A stretch of 34,008 nt of DNA from an uncultured Lachnospiraceae bacterium (GTDB lineage Bacteria; Bacillota; Clostridia; Lachnospirales; Lachnospiraceae), in NCBI GenBank assembly GCA_934408585.1, contig CAKRVA010000015.1, positions 1 through 34,008 on the forward strand. The letters run 5' to 3'. The first letter of the stretch is position 1, and each line of letters begins with the position of its first letter. Shown here in pieces: positions 14,630 to 24,034 of the stretch. The notes beneath the pieces were generated by a model. It was not told the DNA's origin, ran no database searches, and was given only the letters and a program-made list of their open reading frames with translations. The position numbers and the translations under genes are program-made.

Positions 14630-17477
14630 AACTGTTGTTTCCTTTCTTCATGCTGACTTTTTGAATAAATCCAACGAATACCTTCGCGGTTTTGTAAAGC
14701 TCTTTTGTTGATATTTCTGAATGGTCTACACGGTCTTTGGTCTGTTTTGATGTAAAATCCTTTAAATTCAGCTCACGCGACCTTGTAAAATATATTTTAT
14801 CTACAGTCATACCCTCTTTGGTAAGTTCATTTTCAAAAAGTTCTTCCTTTTCTTCAAGGATATGGCTGCCTTCTTCACGTGTACTGGTACAATATCCATT
14901 CAGTCCTTTTTCGGTATACTTAAATTCTGCTGCCACATTTCCAAAAAGCTCCGATGAAAATGTGATTGTAACTTTGGACTCCTGTTCGTTGTCGTGGATT
15001 ACTTTCAAATTGATTGAAGTCAGTGTACCATCTACCAAAACAGGAACCTCGTAATTCTCTTCTTTTGCAAGTGACTGTAAAAATCCTACCTGCTTATAAA
15101 GATTACTCATCATTTTCATATCCAGAGACGAATGAACCTCTCCGGCAGGCGTTTCAAACGCTTCTTTTTCAAGCTCTTTCTGTACGCCTTCAGAAAACTC
15201 TGAAAAAGCCTCCTGTGCAGAATCCCTGTCGGTAAACTTCTCCAACAATTTTTCTGCATTTTGTTCCAAATCGGAATCCTTTTGCAAGGATTTCAGCTTA
15301 CGATAAGTTGTAGAAGATGCATTCAGTAATAAATCCATTGCCATCAGATGATCCGGTGTTATCGGCTGATGATAGCTTTCCAACTGCTGCAGAACAGCCT
15401 CTTCACAATGCATTGCCTGCCGTGCCTCTTCATATATCTGCTGCTCAAATTCTTTTCCGGCTTCTTCATCCACAGCCTGTTCCAGAATTCTCTGAATATC
15501 TGCGGTATCTCCCTGAAATCCTTTTTCAATCTGGGAGGTAATCGACTGTACTCCGGAATCTATCTGCTGTACACCACCAAAATCATCATCTATTTTATAG
15601 TTGATTGACTTTTTCTTTGTGCTGCGCATTACCGTCAAAAGATTCTCAAGTGATAATTCCATATCTGCCTGCATGGCACCAAGAAGCGAAGCATGGTCAT
15701 TTTTTTCAATCTGATGCAGCAATCGGTAAATACCAATGTAAGCATCCCGTTCCTGCTCGTCAATTCCCTTATCTTTTTCCAACTGATACAGGAATTTGCT
15801 GTAAGATTCCATTTCCTGTGCCACATCTTTTTGCTGTTTTAGATAGTGGTCTAAATCGGTAAGCTTCATTGATACCGGATTTACTCCATCACGAATCATC
15901 TGAAGTACCTTACCTGGTTTCATCTCTTTGATCACATCGGTAAGCAGCATATCTTTTTCTTTGACCTCTGCAATATGCGCTTCGTCAATCGTCTGGTGAT
16001 TATATCCCAAAATTCTTACCGCCCGACGGTTTTCTTCTGTCACAGCCAGATTCAATTCCTTCAAAAGGTCATCCACATTACGGAATGCTTTCTTTATGGA
16101 ATCGCCCATATCGGCTCTTGGCGATGTCATCAGTTCTTCATATTTTTCGGAAGCCTTTTCGTAGGCCTGTTTTTCTTCTACTGCTTTGTCCCGAATCTGC
16201 TCCAATGAATCCTCAACGGATATCTGCGGAACAAAGGAAATGGGAGCCGTTCTTATCTGATTCAGAACATCCAGAGATGTTTGCAGCTCAGATACCTTCT
16301 GAGAAGCTTTTGTAACATCCTCCTCGCCGGTTAATCCTGCTGCCATCTGTTCTTCCATCTGTCTTAAAGCAGCAATCACCTCTTCCATCGAAGAAGTATC
16401 AATCTGATATCCACTTCTTAAAAGCTTCAGATTTGCTTCGACCGACATTTGCAGTCTTGTTTCTTCCAGTTGTCGTTTTGCCTGTATTTCCTCCAGATAA
16501 GTCGTTGTTCTCGTCAAATCCGCTTTTCGTACCGGAATTCCATCTGCAATTGCTGCTGTTACACTTTTTAAATAATTTTCATAAGCAATCGGAAATTCTA
16601 ATTTCTGTATGGTATGAAGATTTGATAGGGAGTCTTTGTCCAACGGAACTCCGCTTTCTATGAGCCACTGCGCCTGATTAATGGTTTCCTCATTTACTTC
16701 CATACCACTTTCCTCAATGATTTTTACAATCTGAGGAAGCAGATTATCCATTTCTATATTATCCGGCTTCTTTGCATAATAACCGGAAACATTACCATCT
16801 GCATAATATCCTTTTCCCTGCTGGCTTCCATCTCCTGATGCAGAATATTGTGCCGTATAAATGTTTTCTGTTGTCGGTGCCATATGATTTTCTACCATGA
16901 ATTTCGTAGAACCATCTGACAAGCCGTCCATTTCCTGAAGCTGCTTATAACATTCTGTAACTGCAGTAACATTTTCACGTGTCAAAGGAATATCACGATT
17001 ACGAAACTGTGTTTTTAGCTCTCTGGCAAAAGCCTCAGAGCCTGTAATATCACGCAAAACCTCATCCGAAATGGTATCGGTATATCCAACAACTTCTACA
17101 CCGCCTTTCATGAGTGCCGCCTTGATATGGTCAACAATGGTTACAACCGTATCGATATCTGTACTCCCCGGATGAAATCCTTCTTTCTGAAGTTTGGCAA
17201 AATCTTCGTCAGAAATAGAATTAGACATTACTGCCATATAGTTACGGCGGGCTGTGATATCCTCTTGTGCCGCCATTTGCATAACCTCTTCTGCGGTCTG
17301 TCCATGACCTGCGTAAGCGCTGTTATCCATAACTGTGCCAGAAATGTCTACGGTATATGTATTCTTCTCCACTTTCTTCTCATTTGAAGCGGAAGTACGA
17401 TATGAAGTTGTATCCCTGTCAACATTTATGTTCGATTTCGTAGAAACTCTGTCGTCTCCCTGAAAATAAATGTTCAT
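14619..17477 (-). CDS. Large flagellar-cluster protein of unknown function (DUF6240-like)
   Basis: This 952-aa protein has no signal peptide or membrane helix. It is almost entirely helical with many predicted coiled-coil stretches (long Glu/Lys/Gln-rich segments) and only a final about 120 residues with beta-strand character (SINLKVIHDNEQESKVTITF onwards). It resembles the uncharacterised DUF6240 proteins encoded beside flagellin in Lachnospiraceae; I make that link from memory. The ATG has AAGGAG five bases upstream. A flagellar-type promoter lies before it, and its end overlaps the flagellin start. A role in flagellin production, export or hook-length control is possible, but nothing in the sequence proves it. 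Confidence 0.65.
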   Translation of the reverse strand: MNIYFQGDDRVSTKSNINVDRDTTSYRTSASNEKKVEKNTYTVDISGTVMDNSAYAGHGQTAEEVMQMAAQEDITARRNYMAVMSNSISDEDFAKLQKEGFHPGSTDIDTVVTIVDHIKAALMKGGVEVVGYTDTISDEVLRDITGSEAFARELKTQFRNRDIPLTRENVTAVTECYKQLQEMDGLSDGSTKFMVENHMAPTTENIYTAQYSASGDGSQQGKGYYADGNVSGYYAKKPDNIEMDNLLPQIVKIIEESGMEVNEETINQAQWLIESGVPLDKDSLSNLHTIQKLEFPIAYENYLKSVTAAIADGIPVRKADLTRTTTYLEEIQAKRQLEETRLQMSVEANLKLLRSGYQIDTSSMEEVIAALRQMEEQMAAGLTGEEDVTKASQKVSELQTSLDVLNQIRTAPISFVPQISVEDSLEQIRDKAVEEKQAYEKASEKYEELMTSPRADMGDSIKKAFRNVDDLLKELNLAVTEENRRAVRILGYNHQTIDEAHIAEVKEKDMLLTDVIKEMKPGKVLQMIRDGVNPVSMKLTDLDHYLKQQKDVAQEMESYSKFLYQLEKDKGIDEQERDAYIGIYRLLHQIEKNDHASLLGAMQADMELSLENLLTVMRSTKKKSINYKIDDDFGGVQQIDSGVQSITSQIEKGFQGDTADIQRILEQAVDEEAGKEFEQQIYEEARQAMHCEEAVLQQLESYHQPITPDHLMAMDLLLNASSTTYRKLKSLQKDSDLEQNAEKLLEKFTDRDSAQEAFSEFSEGVQKELEKEAFETPAGEVHSSLDMKMMSNLYKQVGFLQSLAKEENYEVPVLVDGTLTSINLKVIHDNEQESKVTITFSSELFGNVAAEFKYTEKGLNGYCTSTREEGSHILEEKEELFENELTKEGMTVDKIYFTRSRELNLKDFTSKQTKDRVDHSEISTKELYKTAKVFVGFIQKVSMKKGNNSYEN

Positions 17478-17504
17478 AGGTTCTCCTTATCTGTAAAAAC
17501 AATA

Positions 17505-17535
17505 AAAGGGCAAATGCATCTTGCATTCACCCTTT
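17505..17535 (-). terminator. Intrinsic terminator after glgB
   Basis: On the minus strand, AAAGGG-TG-AATGCA (17535-17522) and TGCATT-TG-CCCTTT (17518-17505) form a long stem with one internal TG/TG mismatch and a 3-base loop, followed by a TATTGTTTTT stretch. It is well placed, about 35 bases after the glgB stop, to end that transcript. The left arm lies at the predicted start point of the flagellar-type promoter at 17536-17562. Confidence 0.7.
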
Positions 17536-17562
17536 ATTTCGGCATATTCTAAATTTTTCTTA
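17536..17562 (-). promoter_or_regulatory. Possible flagellar sigma-D (sigma-28) promoter
   Basis: TAAG (17559-17562), exactly 15 bp, then GCCGAAAT (17536-17543) on the minus strand resembles the sigma-D consensus TAAA-N15-GCCGATAA at 9 of 12 positions. It points at the 952-aa protein/flagellin/fliS block, the natural target of this sigma factor. Its predicted start (near 17529) would lie within the left arm of the glgB terminator. Confidence 0.55.
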
Positions 17563-17569
17563 ACCACTG

Positions 17570-19483
17570 TTAAAAAACAAAAACCAATGCGCTATATGCA
17601 GGTATATCTAACGTAATACTGTAATTCTTGTAATCACAGTTATCCTCTACCGCCATAATTTCCTTCGGCACCTGCATTCCCTGTCCACCAAAGCGGATAT
17701 CATCACTATTCAGCAGCAGTTTGTATTTCTTTTTTTGCGGAACTCCCAGTTTATAATTTTCCCAACGCATCGGTGTCATATTAATAATAAACATCACATG
17801 ATTTGAATCCGTGGATGACTTACGGAAAAAGCTATAAGTACTCCTATCTTTGTCATCACAGTTCAGCCATTCAAATCCATCCCAGGAATTATCAATTTCA
17901 TACATACAAGGATATTTATGATATATCTTAAGTAATTCTTTTACATACTCATGAACACCCTTATGCAAGTCATTGCCAAGAAGTTCCCAATCCAGTTCCC
18001 GTGCTTCGCTCCACTCTCTTTCCTGTCCGAAATCCTGACCCATGAAAAGAAGTTTTTTTCCGGCATGACCAAATAAATAAGCATATCCGATTCTAAGGTT
18101 TGCAAATTTATCGATTTCATATCCCGGCATTTTATTCAGCATGGAACATTTCAAATGAACTACCTCATCATGGGAAAGTGGTAAGATATAATTTTCACTT
18201 TCGTTGTAGCTCATTGCAAACGTCATTGCATAATGGTTATCCCTCCGGAAATAAGGGTCCAGCTTCATATACTCACAGAAGTCATGCATCCAGCCCATGT
18301 TCCACTTAAAGGAAAATCCCAATCCGCCATCTTCTACCTTACCGGTTACCTTAGGCCATGCTGTGGATTCTTCTGCAATTGTCATAAATCCGGGATACAT
18401 TCCATGTACCACGGAATTCAGATGCTTGAAAAATTCAATTGCCTCAAGATTTTTATTATCGCCATACTTATTCGGTACCCATTGTCCATCCTTTTTTCCA
18501 TAATCCAGATAAAGCATGGAGGCAACCGCATCAACACGTACGCCATCAATATGGAACTCCCGAATCCAGAAAAGAACATTCGCAATAAGGAAATTCTTTA
18601 CTTCGGTTTTTCCATAGTTAAATATCTTTGTTCCCCATTCCGGGTGTTCCCCCTTACGTGGGTCCGGGTCTTCAAAAATACACTGTCCGTCAAATCTGCC
18701 AAGTCCATGCGCATCTGTTGCAAAATGTGCCGGAACCCAGTCAAGAATAACACCAATATGATTTTTATGTAACAGATTAATCATGTACATAAAATCAGAC
18801 GGCTCTCCATAGCGGGAGGTCGGTGCATAATATCCGGTTACCTGATAGCCCCAGGAACCGTCAAACGGATATTCTGCAATTCCCATTAATTCGATATGTG
18901 TATATTTCATTTCCTTCAGGTAATCTACAATACGGTCTGCAAATTCCCGATAATTATAAAATCCTTCTGCTTCCGGTCGTGGATGACGCATCCAGGAACC
19001 AATGTGACACTCATAGATTGCAATTGGCTCTTTATTGAAGTCTTTTTTCTCACGCTCCTTCATCCATGTGGCATCTGTCCACCTAAACTGGGATAAATCT
19101 GTCGTTTTTGATGCTGTTCCCGGACGAAGCTCTGCACTGTTGGCAAACGGATCTGCTTTATACAGTCGTTCTCCTTCAGGTGTTACTATCAAATACTTAT
19201 ATAATTCACCGGTTCCGATTCCAGGAACAAATACACCATAGATACCGCCAGAACCCAGTTTCTCCATGGGAGTTGCTCCCTCTTCCCAATGATTAAAATC
19301 TCCTACCACGAAAACCTGTGCCGCATTTGGTGCCCATACTGCAAAATATACGCCATCTACTCCATCTTCACAGGAAAGATGTGCCCCCAGCTTCTTATAA
19401 ATATCATAATGCGTTCCCTGCGCAAATAAATACTGATCATCCTGAGAAATAAATACTGTAGGTCTCGTCTTTTTTTCTGCCAT
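17570..19483 (-). CDS. glgB: 1,4-alpha-glucan branching enzyme
   Basis: This 637-aa cytoplasmic GH13 enzyme cuts alpha-1,4 chains and re-joins them as alpha-1,6 branches in glycogen. A CBM48-type beta domain (about 30-125, VYFAVWAPNAAQVFVVGDFN) precedes the catalytic barrel. The GH13 motifs are present: DWVPAHF, GVRVDAVASM with nucleophile Asp318, TIAEEST with acid/base Glu371, and LSHDEVVH with the transition-state Asp439. A C-terminal beta domain closes the protein. The length is normal for a bacterial branching enzyme. It follows the 888-aa TPR protein by 18 bp in the same orientation, so both are probably one transcript from 22211-22239. Confidence 0.97.
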   Translation of the reverse strand: MAEKKTRPTVFISQDDQYLFAQGTHYDIYKKLGAHLSCEDGVDGVYFAVWAPNAAQVFVVGDFNHWEEGATPMEKLGSGGIYGVFVPGIGTGELYKYLIVTPEGERLYKADPFANSAELRPGTASKTTDLSQFRWTDATWMKEREKKDFNKEPIAIYECHIGSWMRHPRPEAEGFYNYREFADRIVDYLKEMKYTHIELMGIAEYPFDGSWGYQVTGYYAPTSRYGEPSDFMYMINLLHKNHIGVILDWVPAHFATDAHGLGRFDGQCIFEDPDPRKGEHPEWGTKIFNYGKTEVKNFLIANVLFWIREFHIDGVRVDAVASMLYLDYGKKDGQWVPNKYGDNKNLEAIEFFKHLNSVVHGMYPGFMTIAEESTAWPKVTGKVEDGGLGFSFKWNMGWMHDFCEYMKLDPYFRRDNHYAMTFAMSYNESENYILPLSHDEVVHLKCSMLNKMPGYEIDKFANLRIGYAYLFGHAGKKLLFMGQDFGQEREWSEARELDWELLGNDLHKGVHEYVKELLKIYHKYPCMYEIDNSWDGFEWLNCDDKDRSTYSFFRKSSTDSNHVMFIINMTPMRWENYKLGVPQKKKYKLLLNSDDIRFGGQGMQVPKEIMAVEDNCDYKNYSITLDIPAYSALVFVF

Positions 19484-19501
19484 ACCGTCTCAAACCTTTC
19501 T

Positions 19502-22159
19502 CTAGTAATGCATAAAATCTCTCTCTCTTAATATAATCATATCTTCATCATCATATCGATTTCCAAATAATACATCAAAGAAATGTTTCGGTGTCTTCTT
19601 ATTTGCATAATAAATGGCTTCATCTACAAGTTCTTCGATTTCTGAAAGCGTCACTTCATGATCGCTTGTCTGCATATCTGCAATTCGGGTATGCAACGCC
19701 AGCACTCCGAGTTCATCAATCGAATATTCCTGTTCCAGAGCATATTTCTTAGCATATTTCACAAGCGTCTGGTCATCAAGTGCTTCCAGATCCACGCGGA
19801 GATCAAATGTTTCCAGCAGCATTGGATATTTTCCCAAAAAGCTCTCCATCCGCTGCTTGGTATCCTCCAACAGAAGAATAATTCCCTTTTCTTCCTGATT
19901 TAATTCCTTTAGCAAAATGTCAACAGAGGCTTTCTTTAATGCTCCTGCCTCTTCTACAATCAGTGCACCGTTTGACAGTTTATTTAACGTATCTGCAATA
20001 TCTCTCTTATTCAGCATGGAACCTGAAATTTTAGCCACTTTTCCGGAGAAATTATTATCCGAAATCTGAACTTCTTTAATCAGCAGCTTTGCAAATGCGG
20101 TTGTTTCTGTACCTTCTTCTCCGGTAATAATTACATTTCCGGTATAAGCTGCCAGACTGATATGATCAAGTACATACGCAATCTGTTTTCTTGTTCTCTT
20201 ATGATGAATAAATGGTGCAAACTGTTCTTTTTCTACATCCGTTAATTCTCGGACTTCTCCGTCATCCTCGGACTTTTCAGCGTCTGTTTCAGAAGAATCC
20301 TCTTCAGAAATCTCTTCTTCCTCTGATTCTTCTTCGTCAGTGTCTTCCGGCTCCTCAATATCTTCGATTTCTTCTACTTCATCAGCCTCTTCCGGTTCTT
20401 CGATTTCATCGGCTTCCTCCGGAGCCTCAGTTTCTACGATATTTTCAGGCTCTTCGATTTCCTCTGGAATCACTGTTTCAACTTCTTCCGGTACTTCGAC
20501 AGCTTCCGGCTCATCCAGTTCCTCCGCTACATCCTGTAAAACCTCTGCCTTTGCTTCTTCCCGGCTCTTTTCAATATCCGATACCTTTACTACTTTCGGT
20601 CTTGCCTGTTGTGCCTTAAACTTCTCATCCTTCATGGCTGCCGTTACCATAGCTTTTTCAAGCTCTTCCAGCAATCCGGATTTTGTCGATTCATCAAAAT
20701 CTGCAAAAAGATTGTCCGTCTGTTTACGAACACGGCTTCTAATTTCCTCCAGCCGCTTCTTTTCGTTTTCCTTTTTCATTTTTTCCCATTCGGTCATAAC
20801 ATCCTCGATGCTTAACTGACCGGTAATTTGCTTCTCAATCTGCTCTTCTTCCGGAACCACCAGACTAATCTGTCCATCGTATTCCTGGGAAAGCATATCA
20901 TCATAACCCGATTTCTTGTGGAAAGTGCGAATTACTCCCGTGTTTGACAGGTTATTATTCTTTGGTTCTTCTTCTGCCACCGGTCGGAATGCGGTTTTAT
21001 CTGCATTTTCCTCTGTAAGTTCGGTAACAACATCCTGTACGTTTACCTTGGAGGTGTTTCCGAAGAAAACTTCTTCTCCAGGTGCCATCTTTTCTCCTGC
21101 CGGAATTTCTTTTACCTCTGCTTCTTCCTGTTCCGGTACTTCCTCAACGGTTGCTTCTACGACAGGCTCCTGCACTTCCTCTGACTTTGTCTGGCTGTCG
21201 TAATGATTCAGATCCTCATCAGTAATCATCTTCATTTCATCGGTATCCTGATGTAACACAGGCTGTGGAGAATCCTCCAGAAATTCACGCATACTTTCTG
21301 CAAGCTCTTTTTGCAGATTGATTGTATTATACTGGCTTACATCCACCGTCTTTACCTGTATATCCATGTCATCAGACGGTTCCTGTTCAACAGCTTCCGC
21401 ATGCGTCTCCGGAATTTCTTTTGTATCATCGGTGAGCTGGTTCATCTGTACACTGAATTCATCGTCACTTTCTTCTTCTGTTTCTGCCTGTGCCTGTTGA
21501 CGAACCTCTTCCTGCTCCTCTACAATTTCCGGTTGTCTGACGCCGCCTGTCTGTTTTAACTGTTCATAATTCTGTTGCTGTTCCGGTGTTAAAGGAGTAT
21601 GCAGCATTTTAAGCTCGTATGCCTTTAACACATATCTTCCTTCCCCAAACCAAAGAATCATCTCGTCACATTCTTCGATACATTTGCTCTCCAAACCAAC
21701 GCGATGATACAAATAGGCAAGTTCGTATGCCCATTTTTCCCGATAATCATGACGCTTCAATTCTTCAAGAACTTCAATTCTCTCTTCCAGGCTGACATCC
21801 TGCGCCTCATACAATTTATATTGCAAAACAAATCGTCCACTATCCTTTGGTGCCAGCTGGACAAATTCTTTGTAATATTCAATTGCCTGAACATATTCTC
21901 CAAGCTTAATAGACAATTCACACAGGGAGTAAACAATCAGTCTTCCTTTTTGTTTTTCATATGCCAAAAGGAGGATATCACGGCTATCCTCATATCTGCG
22001 GTTTATTTTATATAAATCACTAACGGTACAGAGCATCATAACGCTTTTTACTCTGCGCCAATCAATGGTATCTGCTATTTTGACTGCTTCTTCATAATCG
22101 CCTGCTGAAATTAGTGACTTAATTTCATCTGCACGTACTTTGTACTCATACTTATCCAA
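19502..22159 (-). CDS. TPR / acidic linker / pseudo-AAA protein
   Basis: This protein of about 885 aa starts with TPR-like helical repeats (about 10-200, EEAVKIADTIDWRR, LGEYVQAIEYYKEF). A long low-complexity acidic and proline region follows (about 210-620, ending in Glu/Asp-rich runs such as EEADEIEEPEEADEVEEIED). The C-terminal about 250 residues look like an AAA+ domain, but its Walker A reads GEEGTETT (no Gly-Lys) and Walker B reads ALIVEEAG, so ATP hydrolysis is doubtful. I take the TTG at 22159, which has GAGGTGA upstream at ideal distance; a GTG at 22168 is the alternative. It precedes glgB by 18 bp; function unknown. Confidence 0.7.
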   Translation of the reverse strand: MDKYEYKVRADEIKSLISAGDYEEAVKIADTIDWRRVKSVMMLCTVSDLYKINRRYEDSRDILLLAYEKQKGRLIVYSLCELSIKLGEYVQAIEYYKEFVQLAPKDSGRFVLQYKLYEAQDVSLEERIEVLEELKRHDYREKWAYELAYLYHRVGLESKCIEECDEMILWFGEGRYVLKAYELKMLHTPLTPEQQQNYEQLKQTGGVRQPEIVEEQEEVRQQAQAETEEESDDEFSVQMNQLTDDTKEIPETHAEAVEQEPSDDMDIQVKTVDVSQYNTINLQKELAESMREFLEDSPQPVLHQDTDEMKMITDEDLNHYDSQTKSEEVQEPVVEATVEEVPEQEEAEVKEIPAGEKMAPGEEVFFGNTSKVNVQDVVTELTEENADKTAFRPVAEEEPKNNNLSNTGVIRTFHKKSGYDDMLSQEYDGQISLVVPEEEQIEKQITGQLSIEDVMTEWEKMKKENEKKRLEEIRSRVRKQTDNLFADFDESTKSGLLEELEKAMVTAAMKDEKFKAQQARPKVVKVSDIEKSREEAKAEVLQDVAEELDEPEAVEVPEEVETVIPEEIEEPENIVETEAPEEADEIEEPEEADEVEEIEDIEEPEDTDEEESEEEEISEEDSSETDAEKSEDDGEVRELTDVEKEQFAPFIHHKRTRKQIAYVLDHISLAAYTGNVIITGEEGTETTAFAKLLIKEVQISDNNFSGKVAKISGSMLNKRDIADTLNKLSNGALIVEEAGALKKASVDILLKELNQEEKGIILLLEDTKQRMESFLGKYPMLLETFDLRVDLEALDDQTLVKYAKKYALEQEYSIDELGVLALHTRIADMQTSDHEVTLSEIEELVDEAIYYANKKTPKHFFDVLFGNRYDDEDMIILRERDFMHY

Positions 22160-22210
22160 GGTACTCACCTCTATAATTCCTGCCCAAAGGCATACATAAT
22201 TTCATTTTTC

Positions 22211-22239
22211 AGTGTATCATAAGGGGGTACATATGTCAA
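22211..22239 (-). promoter_or_regulatory. Sigma-A promoter for the TPR protein/glgB unit
   Basis: TTGACA (22234-22239) is a perfect -35 box, followed by a 17-bp spacer and TACACT (22211-22216, 4 of 6 matches). It points at the gene starting at 22159, leaving a leader of about 45 bases. Confidence 0.65.
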
Positions 22240-22251
22240 AATGAAATGCCG

Positions 22252-22279
22252 AAAAAAGTCAATATATAGGCACTTTTTT
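22252..22279 (-). terminator. Weak hairpin after rsmA
   Basis: AAAAAAGT and ACTTTTTT arms (8 bp, perfect) flank a 12-base loop directly after the rsmA stop. The T run forms part of the 3' arm. The stem is A-T rich, so termination strength is uncertain. Confidence 0.4.
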
Positions 22280-22285
22280 GCAATT

Positions 22286-23158
22286 TTACCCATATATCTT
22301 GTGGCGCATTTCATTTGAAAAAGATGCAAACTGTTCCAACGTCAGTGCTTCTCCACGAATGGTTTCCGACCAACCCATTTTTGCAAGGATTTCCTGTACC
22401 TGTTCTCTGGAGCAGGGAATATCTGTGGCATTACCAATTCCATTTGCAAGCGTCTTCCGTCTTTGATTAAACGCCGCCCGGATAATACGGAACATCAACG
22501 CCTCATCCTCAACCTTTACCGGTGGCTCTGTATACCGATCTAATCGGATAACCGCACTGCCTACATTTGGCTTTGGTATAAAACAGGCAGGAGAAACATA
22601 CGTAACAATTTCCGGCTTTGCATAATATTGGACTGCCAAAGAAAGCGCTCCATAATCCTTTGTTCCCGGTCCGACCTGCATACGGTCTGCAACCTCCTTT
22701 TGCACCATAATCGTAATATTCTTTAACGGAACATGGCTTTCAAACAATCCCATAATAATCGGGGTTGTAATATAATAAGGCAGGTTTGCTACTACTTTTA
22801 TTGGGTTACCATGATTTTTTTCTTTTACCAGTTTTGCAATATCTACTTTAAGAATATCCTCATTAATGACCGTGACATTATCATACGGTGAAAGGGTGTC
22901 CGCCAAAATGGGGATTAAAGATTTATCAATTTCTACTGCCAGAACTTCCCGTGCACTTTCCGCGAGATATTGTGTCATTGTTCCAATTCCAGGTCCGATT
23001 TCCAATACACAGTCGTCCTTCGTTATTTCTGCTGCAGAGACAATTTTTTCCAAAATGTGGCTGTCAATCAAAAAATTCTGTCCGAAGCGTTTCTGAAAAT
23101 TGAAATTATACTTCTTTAATATTTCAATGGTTCCTGTTGGGTTCCCTAATGTCGGCAT
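22286..23158 (-). CDS. rsmA: 16S rRNA (adenine(1518)-N(6)/adenine(1519)-N(6)) dimethyltransferase
   Basis: This 290-aa enzyme dimethylates the two adjacent adenosines in the 3' hairpin of 16S rRNA during late 30S maturation (KsgA). It has the opening RFGQNFLIDSHILEKI, the S-adenosylmethionine motif I VLEIGPGIGTMT, the acidic AVEIDKSL, and the catalytic NLPYYITTPI. The C-terminal FNQRRKTLANG is also a family mark and distinguishes it from Erm enzymes. It lies 6 bp after tatD with AAGGAG nine bases before the ATG; the same tatD-rsmA neighbourhood is common in Firmicutes. Confidence 0.97.
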   Translation of the reverse strand: MPTLGNPTGTIEILKKYNFNFQKRFGQNFLIDSHILEKIVSAAEITKDDCVLEIGPGIGTMTQYLAESAREVLAVEIDKSLIPILADTLSPYDNVTVINEDILKVDIAKLVKEKNHGNPIKVVANLPYYITTPIIMGLFESHVPLKNITIMVQKEVADRMQVGPGTKDYGALSLAVQYYAKPEIVTYVSPACFIPKPNVGSAVIRLDRYTEPPVKVEDEALMFRIIRAAFNQRRKTLANGIGNATDIPCSREQVQEILAKMGWSETIRGEALTLEQFASFSNEMRHKIYG

Positions 23159-23164
23159 CTTTTC

Positions 23165-23956
23165 TTACTCCTTTTGTAATCCGTATACGTTATATGCATT
23201 TGCAGTTGTCTGCTCCATAACTTCCTGTTCTGTAATTCCTTTTATCTGCGCAATTTTTTGAACTACATACGGCAGATTCAGGGATGTATTTCTCTTTCCA
23301 CGGTTAGGTACCGGTGCCAGATATGGACTATCGGTTTCCAAAACTATTTTTTCAAGTGGCAGATATTCCACTACCTCTACCAGCTTTCTCGCATTTTGAA
23401 ATGTTACAACACCACCTATTCCAAAATAAAATCCCATATCCAGATAATTTTTTGTCATCTCCACGGAATAGGAGTAACAATGTACAATTCCTCCTATGTC
23501 TTCTGCATGCATAGATTTCATGATTTCATAAGTATCCTTTGCCGCCTCACGGGAATGGATGATTACCGGCAGTTTTGTATCTGCTGCCATTTGCAGCTGT
23601 GCTTCAAACCATTTCTTTTGAATTGCAGCATCCGGTTCCGGCCAATAATAATCAAGTCCGATTTCCCCTACGGCAACTACTTTTCCACCCTGCCTTATGT
23701 TATTATTCTGACATAAGGTTTTCATCCATTGCAGGTCTTCCTCTGTTAATCCCTCGGTGTCCGAAGGATGAACTCCAATGGAACAGTAAATAAAATCATA
23801 CGTTTCACTCAGCGCCAGGGAATCCCGGCATCCCTGAATATTTGCCGCAACATTTACAATCTTCTCTATACCTGCTGTTTTCATGCTTTTAAGCAGTGTA
23901 TCTCTATCCTCTTGAAATGCTTCGTCATCATAATGTGCATGTGTTTCAAAGATCAT
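23165..23956 (-). CDS. tatD: TatD-family metal-dependent deoxyribonuclease
   Basis: This 263-aa TIM-barrel hydrolase carries all the TatD metal ligands: the opening THAHYDDEAF (HxH), the Glu in VGEIGLDYYW, the His in VIIHSREAA, the His in GIVHCYSYS, and the Asp in LETDSPYLAP followed by NRGKRN. These enzymes have 3'-5' DNase activity. The gene starts at MIFETHAHYD, the usual family opening, with GGAG twelve bases upstream. It is followed 6 bp later by rsmA and probably forms one transcript with it. Confidence 0.95.
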   Translation of the reverse strand: MIFETHAHYDDEAFQEDRDTLLKSMKTAGIEKIVNVAANIQGCRDSLALSETYDFIYCSIGVHPSDTEGLTEEDLQWMKTLCQNNNIRQGGKVVAVGEIGLDYYWPEPDAAIQKKWFEAQLQMAADTKLPVIIHSREAAKDTYEIMKSMHAEDIGGIVHCYSYSVEMTKNYLDMGFYFGIGGVVTFQNARKLVEVVEYLPLEKIVLETDSPYLAPVPNRGKRNTSLNLPYVVQKIAQIKGITEQEVMEQTTANAYNVYGLQKE

Positions 23957-24034
23957 TTTTTGGTATAACTCCTCATTCTATTTGTGTTTTCTAAAGAAAA
24001 AACAAATTTTTTATAAAAAAAGTTAAAAAAATAC

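Noticed and set aside
20270..21560. Plus-strand frames with Ser/Leu/Pro-rich products over the acidic region
   Set aside because: They are antisense reads of repetitive acidic codons in the TPR/pseudo-AAA gene and have no start signals.
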